Shown piece after piece: positions 1 to 6,066 of a DNA stretch of 6,066 nt. The notes under the pieces are model-generated. The model was not told the DNA's origin and searched no databases. It worked only from the letters and a program-made list of their open reading frames with translations. The DNA comes from Candidatus Sumerlaeota bacterium (GTDB taxonomy: Bacteria; Sumerlaeota; Sumerlaeia; MWCT01). The number at the start of each line of letters is the position of its first letter. Positions within the stretch are counted from its first letter, which is position 1. Location: contig JAPLSR010000063.1 of assembly GCA_026398545.1 (NCBI GenBank), forward strand, positions 1 through 6,066, given 5' to 3'. The translations under genes were made by a program, and so were the position numbers.

Positions 1-1265
1 GGATTGTAAAGTCCAAAGTCAAACAGGGATTGGAGCAAGGCGGAAAAAAGTCCCGCAGTGAGACCCAGGGCTTGAATCCTCAAAACCTCATCACAGGACG
101 CCTCCCTCAGGAGACGCCTCGCACCCCGCGCCAGAAGGATAATAATTCCGAGGAACACAACCAGTCCCGCAAGTCCCAGCTCGCAGAGAATGTTTATATA
201 ATCATTATGCGCCTGGAGCAATCTGATGCGTCCATACGTGTCGTTCAATCTCCAGAATTCGGCTGAGGCGTAAATTGGATGAAAGAAACGGTAATGTCCC
301 GGTCCCACGCCAAGCGCCGGATGAGCAGCCGCCAGCCGCAGAGATGCCTCCCATGCGAGAAGCCGATAGCGATTTGATTCGGGCGAGGCGCTGAAGGCTG
401 AACCCACCTCAGTGATAATCTCCCCTCTGTCGAGAATGAGAAATGTCCCCGCTGTTACGATGGTGCCAATTACAAGGACAAGGATGGTCGGGCGGTCAAA
501 TCGTATCAGCCTGACTCCCGAACCGGCGGGTCTTCGAGAAAGGATGCGGCGAATCCCCACGGTGAAAAGGATGATGCCTCCTGCCCCGCCTATTATGCCT
601 CCCCGGCTCTTGAGCAGGAGGAGATGAAGCAGAACACACGGGATTGCGATAAGAAACAGGGGACGCGCAGGACCGTTCCATGCAAAGGCGAAAAACAGGG
701 GAAGGATAAGGATTAAAAACTGGGCGGTCATGTTGGCGTTGCCGATGAAACCGACCGGTTTTCCAGGCTCTTCAAGGATGAGAAAGTCGTGCCCCATGTA
801 CTGAGCGAATCCGTAAATGGCGTTAAAAAGCGCCGCAATGGCAAGGACGCATGCTAAAACTTTCAAAAGGCACGAATGCGGGGCGCGGCGGAATGCCCAG
901 GCGGCAAAAATGGCGGAGGCGAACGGGAAGGCGCATTGTTCTAAGGCATAATCCCTGCGGGCGGATAATAAGGCAGAGAGCACCTGGACGCACACCCAGA
1001 GGGCAAGCGCCGCTGGAAATGCGCGGGACACTGCGCCACCTCTGCCCGCCGGCACAAGAAGAATATGAAAGGCAAGAACCGGCAGGAGAAGTGTTGTCAG
1101 CGCCCCAAGGATGAGATATTTCAGGGCGGAGTAAGGATGAAGCATGGAGGGGTCAATTGCGATGGGGAGCAAAAACAAAGCGGCGAGAAGCAGGAAGTCA
1201 CCAATGATGCAAATTCCTTTGACCAGCGGCTGGTTAAGAAGATTTTTCTCGGAGACATCCGGCAT
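1..1265 (-). CDS. O-antigen ligase/polymerase family membrane protein (Wzy_C-like), 3' end beyond the window
   Basis: The reading frame is open from ATG at 1265 to the left edge, giving 421 codons with the C-terminus missing. The product is strongly hydrophobic, with likely membrane helices near residues 18-38, 47-70, 83-101, 133-155, 181-197, 202-218, 222-237, 260-277, 365-379 and 398-415. Family marks are KSRGG (219-223), HPALGVGPGHYRFFHP (315-330) in a loop that is probably periplasmic, and AHNDYINILCELG (352-364) before a helix. This is the usual Wzy_C pattern, with the conserved Arg and His of WaaL/Wzy proteins plausibly R221 and H352. Such proteins join or polymerise lipid-linked glycans on the periplasmic side of the inner membrane, or glycosylate proteins (PglL type). 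Sequence alone does not separate ligase, polymerase and protein O-glycosyltransferase. ATG 1265 is the only upstream start, because an in-frame TGA lies at 1281-1283. The Shine-Dalgarno is weak, which suggests coupling to the TPR gene ending 7 bases upstream. Confidence 0.9.
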   Translation of the reverse strand, partial: MPDVSEKNLLNQPLVKGICIIGDFLLLAALFLLPIAIDPSMLHPYSALKYLILGALTTLLLPVLAFHILLVPAGRGGAVSRAFPAALALWVCVQVLSALLSARRDYALEQCAFPFASAIFAAWAFRRAPHSCLLKVLACVLAIAALFNAIYGFAQYMGHDFLILEEPGKPVGFIGNANMTAQFLILILPLFFAFAWNGPARPLFLIAIPCVLLHLLLLKSRGGIIGGAGGIILFTVGIRRILSRRPAGSGVRLIRFDRPTILVLVIGTIVTAGTFLILDRGEIITEVGSAFSASPESNRYRLLAWEASLRLAAAHPALGVGPGHYRFFHPIYASAEFWRLNDTYGRIRLLQAHNDYINILCELGLAGLVVFLGIIILLARGARRLLREASCDEVLRIQALGLTAGLFSALLQSLFDFGLYN

Positions 1266-1272
1266 GGGAGAG

Positions 1273-2289
1273 TCATTCCATCATACGTTTCTCAAGGTCT
1301 TGCCTCTGAGGGGCATCGGGCATCATCTTTAGAAAGCGGCTATACATCTGCCGCATGGGCTCCTTTTCACCCTTTTTGTAATGAATCTCACCGCGGAGGA
1401 AATAGATGTTCGGCTCTGCGGCATTCATCCCTTCCGCCCGCTTTAGAATCTCACCGGCGCGCGCCAGGTCATTCATATTCAGGTAAAAGGAGGCAAACAG
1501 GCACAAACCCCGCGCATCAAGAAGTCCCATGGCATCAAGGCGGGAAAAGAGGCTCACGCCAAGGTCATACCTTCCCACCTTATTGATGGCATACGCCCAG
1601 TCGGGAAATTTCTCCCTCAGGGCGGGATATTTCCTTAAGGCGAAAACGTATTCCTCAATCCCGACATCAACAGCGCCAAGCCAGCCCATGAGAAAACCAG
1701 TCGCTGGACCAAGGTTCTGGGATGGAGCGGGAAACTGACCTGATATCCGAAAGGCGGACATGGCATCACCAAAATGTCCGGCGAACTGGGCGGCATGACC
1801 GAAATCAAGCCAGACCTGCGCAGGATTGAGGTGCGGCGCCGGGTCATACTGAAGCGCAAGTTGGTAATGTTCGCAGGATGAGGCATAATCTCCGGCGTCC
1901 AGCTCGGTTTCCGCCATGAGCCTCAGTACCGATGCCGGATGAGCAGTCGTCCGCAATGCCCGCTGAAACTCCGGCAACGCCTCTTTCGGCTGACCGGTCT
2001 TCTTCAAGTATGCCGCCCGATAATAACGGGCGTAGCCGTTCTGCGGATTCAGCCGGACGCCAAGGTCGGTATGAGAACCCGCCTTGAGGAAATCTTTCGT
2101 ATTGAGCAGGTTGTAAGCAAAAGACATCTCCACCTCGGAGTAAAACTCGGAGAATGCCACTATTGCGCCCCAAATAAAAATCGGCACAAGCAAGGCGCTG
2201 AGCAGAAGCCGAAAAAAGGAAAAGGGACGATGTGTGAAGAATGGACAGGACTGTCGGCTATTTTCCATTTCCATTTTCATCCGTGACAT
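1273..2289 (-). CDS. Membrane-anchored TPR-repeat protein
   Basis: This is a 338-residue protein of no named family. A polar N-terminus is followed by one membrane helix (about residues 25-46), then a soluble region of roughly 290 residues rich in helix pairs. TPR-like units are visible at about 85-117 (YYRAAYLKKTGQPKEALPEF), 119-150 (ETELDAGDYASSCEHYQLAL) and 293-325 (YFLRGEIHYKKGEKEPMRQM). Weaker ones lie at about 53-83, 157-185 and 228-290. The Arg/His residues before the helix suggest an N-in topology with the repeats in the periplasm (inference). TPR domains bind other proteins, and Wzy_C-type proteins are often fused to or encoded beside TPR modules. With only 7 bases before the Wzy-like gene, a role as its partner or regulator is the natural guess. 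The start is uncertain: ATG 2289 has only a distant GGGA upstream, and Met4, Met6 and Met8 are alternatives. Met6 has GGA five bases before it. Confidence 0.85.
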   Translation of the reverse strand: MSRMKMEMENSRQSCPFFTHRPFSFFRLLLSALLVPIFIWGAIVAFSEFYSEVEMSFAYNLLNTKDFLKAGSHTDLGVRLNPQNGYARYYRAAYLKKTGQPKEALPEFQRALRTTAHPASVLRLMAETELDAGDYASSCEHYQLALQYDPAPHLNPAQVWLDFGHAAQFAGHFGDAMSAFRISGQFPAPSQNLGPATGFLMGWLGAVDVGIEEYVFALRKYPALREKFPDWAYAINKVGRYDLGVSLFSRLDAMGLLDARGLCLFASFYLNMNDLARAGEILKRAEGMNAAEPNIYFLRGEIHYKKGEKEPMRQMYSRFLKMMPDAPQRQDLEKRMME

Positions 2290-2372
2290 ATGAATGAATT
2301 CCCATTAACCCATGGGGCGAATCCTGTCCACATTTTCCTCGAACAATCATGTCTTAGAATCTGATGAAATAT

Positions 2373-3362
2373 CTAAAGGACAACAGGAATGACTTTCCCA
2401 CAGGATGAGCAGCTGTTATGGAGCATTTTCTCAAAATGGATGGCGCCTTTCTCACGCACAATGAGGACTTCGCGGCAGGAGGGGCAATAGGTGACTTTCG
2501 CCTCGCGCTCGTCCATGTTGCTAAGATACACATAATGGAGGATGCGACGCGCCTTCTCCTGGAGATAATACATGCGCATTGGAGTCGTCGCCGGTTCAAT
2601 ATACTGAAACGCAGGTTCATACCGCAGGAGATGGAGGGGCGGCGGCGCGGGTTGAAGCATTGCCACCCAGCGGAAAAACTCGTCTAAGGCATTCTCATCA
2701 TCATTATGCCCCTCAATGATGAGCGCCGAGACTTCCAACGGCTTTTTAATATTGATGGAGATAATGGTCTTCAGCGCTTCATCCCGATATCCACCGGTGA
2801 CTGTTTGATAAAATGTGTCCGCAAATCCCTTAATATCCACCAGAAAGGCATCCACCACTGCCAGAAGTTCAAAAAGGGGCGGCTCTGAGATAAACCCATT
2901 CGTCGCCACAACAACGAAAAGTCCTGCATTTCTCAGAAGGGGCGCCGCCTCCATGATATACTCATAATAAACCACCGGCTCGTTCACACCGAATGCAACA
3001 CCATCCACTTCCCTTGTTTTCGCAATATTCAAAAGGTCTTCCGGCGAGACAAAACGTGTCCGCGCTCCAGCTTGAGACACCCGCCATGTGTTGCAGAAAG
3101 GGCAGCGCAGATTACATCCCTGCGTGCCGATGAGAAGGACTTTTGACCCCGGATGGAAATGATACAGGGGCAGTGCCTCAATCGGAAGAACCATCCCCGT
3201 GCTGATACGTCCGTAAGTCATGGAGAAGAGTTTTCCATTGCGATTCGTGCGGACACCGCACTGCCCATGTCTGGAGGGGCTGATAGAGCACAGATAGGGA
3301 CACAGGGCGCACTGGACGACGATGTCGCTTATTCTGTCGTAAAATAGCGCCTCTTTCATCAT
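2373..3362 (-). CDS. amrS: AmrS-like radical SAM enzyme (COG1180, AmmeMemoRadiSam type)
   Basis: The 329-residue protein has the layout of the radical SAM member of the AmmeMemoRadiSam system, related to pyruvate formate-lyase activases. An N-terminal cysteine set (C18, C21, C25, C35 in CALCPYLC and GQCGVR) is followed by YGRISTG and LPLYHFHPGS. The radical SAM cluster motif CNLRCPFC (C83, C87, C90) should bind the 4Fe-4S cluster that cleaves S-adenosylmethionine. Further family marks are NEPVVYYEY (127-135), ATNGF (153-157), VDIKGF (175-180) and RYEPAF (247-252). A C-terminal CPSC...CSSC zinc-ribbon-like pair (C293, C296, C318, C321) closes the protein. The true substrate of this family is unclear to me. 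AMMECR1 and Memo partner genes are not in the window. The sequence departs from the common CQNW and DPIEKKPLYHF forms (here CNTW and LPIEALPLYHF). Two consecutive ATGs begin the gene, with AGGGGCAGG upstream. A glycyl-radical-enzyme activase is less likely, since no such enzyme gene is adjacent. Confidence 0.85.
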   Translation of the reverse strand: MMKEALFYDRISDIVVQCALCPYLCSISPSRHGQCGVRTNRNGKLFSMTYGRISTGMVLPIEALPLYHFHPGSKVLLIGTQGCNLRCPFCNTWRVSQAGARTRFVSPEDLLNIAKTREVDGVAFGVNEPVVYYEYIMEAAPLLRNAGLFVVVATNGFISEPPLFELLAVVDAFLVDIKGFADTFYQTVTGGYRDEALKTIISINIKKPLEVSALIIEGHNDDENALDEFFRWVAMLQPAPPPLHLLRYEPAFQYIEPATTPMRMYYLQEKARRILHYVYLSNMDEREAKVTYCPSCREVLIVREKGAIHFEKMLHNSCSSCGKVIPVVL

Positions 3363-3433
3363 TCATGCCTGCCCCTGATGGATTCCTGCCGCCATTCAAC
3401 TGCCAACAAGGTAAAAATCTAAGCCCGCCACTT

Positions 3434-3454
3434 TTAAAAATCAATCATTTTTAA
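3434..3454. repeat. Perfect 8-bp inverted repeat, possible operator
   Basis: TTAAAAAT at 3434-3441 is matched exactly by its reverse complement ATTTTTAA at 3447-3454, with CAATC between. All paired positions are A or T, so an RNA hairpin would be weak. A protein-binding site between the divergent genes is possible, but chance symmetry in AT-rich DNA cannot be excluded. Confidence 0.35.
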
Positions 3455-3523
3455 CGGCTCACACTGCAATATTTATTTGCATAGAAAAAATTTACCCCTA
3501 CAGTATTTTTTCTAAATTTATCT

Positions 3524-3528
3524 GGAGG
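3524..3528 (+). promoter_or_regulatory. Strong ribosome binding site of the alkaline phosphatase gene
   Basis: GGAGG lies seven bases before the ATG at 3536, an ideal Shine-Dalgarno sequence and spacing. It fixes the start and suggests efficient translation. The leftward genes of this window have much weaker sites. Confidence 0.85.
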
Positions 3529-3535
3529 TTAAATC

Positions 3536-4738
3536 ATGAAGAAATTAAACTTTGGATATCTTGTCACTATTTCATTCCTTGCCACCCTGATTTTTTCCAT
3601 TACCATATACGGTAACCCTCAGGAAAAACCGGAACAAGATATCTCGTTTTATAAACCTGTAACGGACATATCATCCTATCCGCTTCTCAAGAAGAAACGG
3701 GTCAGAAATATCATTTTGCTCATCGGCGATGGCATGGGATTTGCCCAGGTGGATGCGGCACGGATTCGGGCAACTGGTGCGGCTGGAAGGCTGAATATGG
3801 AACGGATGCCTGTCACGGGGTTCGTCAAGACCCACTCCGCCAATCGCCTGATAACAGACTCAGCGGCGGGGGGCACTGCACTTTCAACCGGATTTAAGAC
3901 TAATAACGGCGTCATTGCCATGAGTCCGGGCGGCAAGAATTTCATGACCATCCTCGAGGCGGCTCAGAAAAGGGGCATGGGCACCGGACTTGTCGTTACA
4001 TCCACCATCACAGACGCAACGCCATCTGTCTTTGCCTCCCATATCGTCTCCAGAAAGTCTCAGCCTGAGATTGCCCTCCAGCTGGTAAAATCCGGTGTGA
4101 ATGTCCTGCTGGGCGGCGGGAAGGAATTCTTCATCCCCAAATCAATAAAGGAGAGTAAACGGGGCGATGAACAATCCCCGCTGGATGAGGCGCGGGCGAA
4201 GGGTTACCTTATTATAGATACACGGCAACAATTAGCCGACGCCAAAGGCGACCACGTCCTCGGTCTCTTCCAGATGGATTCCCTGAAGACTACTGGCGAC
4301 GAACCCTCACTTGCCGAAATGGCTCAAAAGGCGATTGCCCTCCTGAAGCCAAATAAAAACGGCTTCTTCATGATGGTGGAAGGGAGCCAGATTGACTGGG
4401 GCTGTCATGCAAACAATCCCGATTATGCTATCCGGCAGGTCCTCCTCTTTGATGAGGCGGTGAAGGTTGCACTGGAATTCGCCGCAGAAAACAAGGACAC
4501 CCTTGTTGTTGTCACCGCCGACCATGAAACCGGCGGACTCACTATTGTCGGCGGAAATCTGGATGGAAGCGGTCTTGGATTCGCCTGGGCAAAAAAAGAC
4601 CACACCGCCGTGCAGGTGCCTGTTTACGCCTTCGGACCGCAGGCAATATTGTTCATGGGCGTGCAGGATAATACCGATGTGGCAAGAAAACTCAGCATTG
4701 CACTGGGGATTGGTAACTTTCCCTTAAAGCAGGAATGA
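3536..4738 (+). CDS. phoA: Secreted alkaline phosphatase (PhoA family)
   Basis: This 400-residue zinc/magnesium phosphomonoesterase releases inorganic phosphate from organic phosphate esters outside the cytoplasm. A signal peptide is clear: MKK, a hydrophobic stretch to about residue 24, and possible cleavage near 26. Active-site motifs appear in the family order: GDGMG (metal ligand D65), TDSAAGGTA with nucleophile S109, DATP (D160, T162), SHIVSR with phosphate-binding R173, VEGSQIDWGCH (E282, D287, H291), TADHETGG (D329, H330) and KKDHT (H356). By alignment from memory these match E. coli D51, S102, D153/T155, R166, E322, D327, H331, D369, H370 and H412. W288 replaces the E. coli K328, as in several Bacillus-type and cold-active enzymes. 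The length is a little under the roughly 450-residue E. coli enzyme, so large insertions are absent. The gene stands alone on its strand. Phosphate control is likely for the family, but no Pho box was found. Confidence 0.95.
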   Translation: MKKLNFGYLVTISFLATLIFSITIYGNPQEKPEQDISFYKPVTDISSYPLLKKKRVRNIILLIGDGMGFAQVDAARIRATGAAGRLNMERMPVTGFVKTHSANRLITDSAAGGTALSTGFKTNNGVIAMSPGGKNFMTILEAAQKRGMGTGLVVTSTITDATPSVFASHIVSRKSQPEIALQLVKSGVNVLLGGGKEFFIPKSIKESKRGDEQSPLDEARAKGYLIIDTRQQLADAKGDHVLGLFQMDSLKTTGDEPSLAEMAQKAIALLKPNKNGFFMMVEGSQIDWGCHANNPDYAIRQVLLFDEAVKVALEFAAENKDTLVVVTADHETGGLTIVGGNLDGSGLGFAWAKKDHTAVQVPVYAFGPQAILFMGVQDNTDVARKLSIALGIGNFPLKQE

Positions 4739-4781
4739 ACAGAGGCAATGGGGAATTATCAATATTAACCAAAATATTTGC

Positions 4782-4838
4782 TCCGCCTGAGGTAGATTCA
4801 TCCACGAATCTTCACGAATTATCCGCCTGAGGTAGATT
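4782..4838. repeat. Pair of 17-base direct repeats with tandem decamers between them
   Basis: TCCGCCTGAGGTAGATT occurs identically at 4782-4798 and 4822-4838, 40 bases apart. Each copy contains the near-palindrome CCTGAGG. Between them CACGAAT occurs at 4803-4809 and 4813-4819, a 10-base period. The unit fills the spacer between the converging phosphatase and wecB genes and resembles a small dispersed intergenic repeat. Its family and genomic copy number cannot be seen here. Confidence 0.8.
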
Positions 4839-4844
4839 TCAGGC
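4825..4844 (-). other. Small hairpin spanning the wecB stop codon
   Basis: GCCTGA (4825-4830) pairs with TCAGGC (4839-4844) over an 8-base loop. On the leftward transcript the first arm is the last Ala codon plus the TGA stop of wecB. No T-run follows on either strand, so it is not a standard intrinsic terminator. It could protect the 3' end of the messenger or be incidental. Confidence 0.35.
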
Positions 4845-5957
4845 TGATAACACGGCGAGGATTCTTTCGGATGCCCTGCCATCACCGTAAGGACTTACCC
4901 CGCTCGCCATGCTCCTGTAATAATCCGCATCATCCATGAGACGCTGGGCTTCGGGTATAATCTTATCAGGGTCGTCATCCACAAGTTTGGCAACCCCCGC
5001 CTCTATTGCCTCAGGTCTCTCACTGACATGGCGGGTTACAAGGACCGGTTTCCGCAGGGCGGGCGCTTCTTCCTGAATCCCGCCGGAATCGCTGATAATG
5101 AGGTGGCATTTTTGCATCATCCAGACAAAATCAGGATAGGCGACAGGGGGGAGGAGATGAAGATTGGGGATGCCTCCGAGTATGCTCCTCACGGCTTTCT
5201 GCACATTGGGATTCAGGTGGACGGGATAGATAAAAAGGACATCGGGATTTTTCGTGGCAAGGGTGCGGAAGGCGCCGCAAATGCGGAATAGCCGTTCCCC
5301 GAAATTTTCCCGCCGGTGCCCCGTGATAAGCACCATCATCCGGCATCTGGAAAGAGGTTCAGTAAGGTTGCTCAGGGGACAGGGCGTCTCCCGCACACGC
5401 TCAGCGGTGAAAAGTAAGGCATCGATGACGGTGTTACCCGTCACATGGATGGTCGATGACTCATATCCCTCTCGGAGGAGATTCTCTCTGGCTTTCTCTG
5501 TCGGGGCGAAATGGTAATCAGCCACGCTCGATATGGTCTTGCGGTTAATCTCCTCAGGGAAGGGAGCCCACTTATTGCCGGTGCGGAGACCAGCCTCCAC
5601 ATGGGCGACCTTTTTCCCCGCATAGTAACCTGAGATGGCGGCGGCAAAGGCGGAGGTCGTATCTCCCTGAACAATGACGATATCGGGAGCGAACACCTCC
5701 ATAGCGCCTTCCATTGCCGCAAACACCTTCGAGGTGAGGGAGAAAAGACCCTGGTCGGGCTTCATTATATTAAGGTCCATGTCGGGTTTCACATGGAAGG
5801 CTGCCATGACATCATCAAGCATCTGTCGGTGCTGACCGGTTACAACGACATGAGCCTCAAAATTCCTATCCGCCTCCTGCGCCTTGAGGATGAGCGGCGC
5901 CAGTTTGATTGCCTCCGGTCTCGTCCCGAAGACAAACATGAGTTTTTTTCTTGTCAC
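4839..5957 (-). CDS. wecB: UDP-N-acetylglucosamine 2-epimerase (non-hydrolysing)
   Basis: This 372-residue cytoplasmic enzyme interconverts UDP-GlcNAc and UDP-ManNAc, supplying ManNAc or ManNAcA units for surface polysaccharide. Its length matches the E. coli enzyme (about 376). The GT-B family motifs are complete: FGTRPEAIKLAPL (10-22, with R13 and K18), VTGQHRQML (39-47), QGDTTSA (D99), HVEAGLRTG (E121), PFPEEINR (E135, E136, R139), GNTVIDALL (174-182), TGHRRENFG (H214), YPVHLNPNV (H247), SDSGGIQEEAP (289-299) and SERPEAI (312-318). The last replaces the more common TERPE. No catalytic residue appears to be missing. The start codon is GTG, supported by GAAGGA eight bases upstream. The next in-frame ATG (residue 7) would remove part of the first beta strand. 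It converges on the phosphatase gene. The Wzy/WaaL-like gene 3.5 kb further left suggests both serve cell-surface glycan synthesis, although the genes between them do not. Confidence 0.96.
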   Translation of the reverse strand: MTRKKLMFVFGTRPEAIKLAPLILKAQEADRNFEAHVVVTGQHRQMLDDVMAAFHVKPDMDLNIMKPDQGLFSLTSKVFAAMEGAMEVFAPDIVIVQGDTTSAFAAAISGYYAGKKVAHVEAGLRTGNKWAPFPEEINRKTISSVADYHFAPTEKARENLLREGYESSTIHVTGNTVIDALLFTAERVRETPCPLSNLTEPLSRCRMMVLITGHRRENFGERLFRICGAFRTLATKNPDVLFIYPVHLNPNVQKAVRSILGGIPNLHLLPPVAYPDFVWMMQKCHLIISDSGGIQEEAPALRKPVLVTRHVSERPEAIEAGVAKLVDDDPDKIIPEAQRLMDDADYYRSMASGVSPYGDGRASERILAVLSA

Positions 5958-6066
5958 CCTGAAAATCCTTCACAAATGATTCCTCAGAATGGGGCAGTAA
6001 CCCCACACACCGATTCGTAATATCCCAAAAGACCCATCTGAACCTGCGCCCTTATCCAACTCACGC
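5958..6066 (-). other. Region upstream of wecB: leader or end of an upstream gene, undecided
   Basis: Two minus-strand frames are open from the right edge. One ends with TGA at 5986-5984 (26 codons, ending YYESVCGVTAPF) and the other with TGA at 5972-5970 (31 codons, ending YCPILRNHL), 12 bases before the wecB start. Neither tail is recognisable, and open runs this short are expected by chance. A 5-bp hairpin, TGGGG (5990-5994) with CCCCA (6001-6005) over a 6-base loop, sits here without a following T-run. No clear promoter is seen. Confidence 0.3.
5966..5971 (-). promoter_or_regulatory. Ribosome binding site that supports the GTG start of wecB
   Basis: Read on the minus strand, GAAGGA lies eight bases before GTG at 5957-5955. 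This is a good Shine-Dalgarno match and decides for the GTG over the downstream ATG. A TGA at 5972-5970 overlaps the site in one upstream frame. Confidence 0.7.

Larger units (their letters stand above)
3363..3535. promoter_or_regulatory. AT-rich divergent intergenic region with likely promoters for both sides
   Basis: This 173-base spacer lies between the divergently transcribed radical SAM and alkaline phosphatase genes. Its right two-thirds is much richer in A and T than the flanking genes. It must hold the phosphatase promoter and probably that of the leftward block. The best rightward candidate I can find is TTGCAT (3477-3482) with CAGTAT (3501-3506) at an 18-base spacing, which is a weak match to sigma-70 boxes. 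No convincing Pho box is present. Confidence 0.5.

Noticed and set aside
30..1586. Plus-strand open frames such as 30-266, 412-627, 851-1114 and 1065-1586
   Set aside because: They lie opposite the Wzy-like and TPR genes, have arginine- and proline-rich low-quality products, and show no family motifs. The minus-strand frame gives a coherent membrane protein.
1939..2286. Plus-strand open frame of 115 codons
   Set aside because: It is the antisense shadow of the TPR gene, with no recognisable domain and no convincing ribosome binding site.
2301..2316. CCCAT...ATGGG inverted repeat between the radical SAM and TPR genes
   Set aside because: The stem is only 5 bp and has no T-run on either side, so it is not a credible terminator and is too short to call an operator.
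3464..3482. Pho box-like pair CTGCAAT and TTTGCAT upstream of the phosphatase
   Set aside because: The halves match the CTGTCAT consensus at only 5 and 4 of 7 positions, and their 12-base period differs from the usual 11. This is not better than chance in AT-rich DNA.
4307..4603. Minus-strand open frame of 98 codons inside the alkaline phosphatase
   Set aside because: It lies fully within a well-supported gene whose active-site residues continue through this stretch.
4761..4779. AATATT repeated around AACCAA as a possible terminator after the phosphatase
   Set aside because: The symmetry is imperfect and AT-only, with no GC-rich stem and no T-tract.

Overview
The window (about 52% GC by eye) holds five protein-coding genes and looks like chromosomal DNA from a Gram-negative-type, probably uncultured bacterium. 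The envelope polymer genes (a Wzy/WaaL-like polymerase or ligase and WecB) and an exported alkaline phosphatase point to a double-membrane cell. The phylum cannot be fixed from this sequence. There is no rRNA, tRNA, CRISPR array, transposase or phage gene.

Positions 1-3362 carry a leftward block of three genes. In transcription order these are an AmrS-like radical SAM enzyme (3362-2373), a membrane-anchored TPR protein (2289-1273) and an O-antigen ligase/polymerase family membrane protein (1265 to beyond the left edge). The last two are only 7 bases apart and almost certainly cotranscribed. The radical SAM gene is 83 bases upstream with no clear terminator, so it may belong to the same transcript. 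An AT-rich divergent spacer (3363-3535) with a perfect 8-bp inverted repeat separates this block from a rightward phoA-type alkaline phosphatase (3536-4738), which has an excellent ribosome binding site and a signal peptide.

The phosphatase converges on a leftward wecB (5957-4839, GTG start), which encodes the non-hydrolysing UDP-GlcNAc 2-epimerase. The 100-base convergent spacer holds two 17-base direct repeats and a small tandem decamer, which looks like a short dispersed intergenic repeat. The right edge (5958-6066) is either the end of an upstream gene or a wecB leader; the sequence does not decide.

Functionally, wecB (ManNAc precursor supply) and the Wzy/WaaL-like protein with its TPR neighbour fit surface glycan synthesis. 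The phosphatase would release phosphate from organic esters outside the cytoplasm. The role of the AmrS-like enzyme is unknown. No clearly new system was recognised. The most unusual points are the AmrS-like gene beside a TPR/Wzy pair without AMMECR1 or Memo genes in view, the Asp/Trp active-site combination in the phosphatase, and the repeat unit ending exactly at the wecB stop codon.
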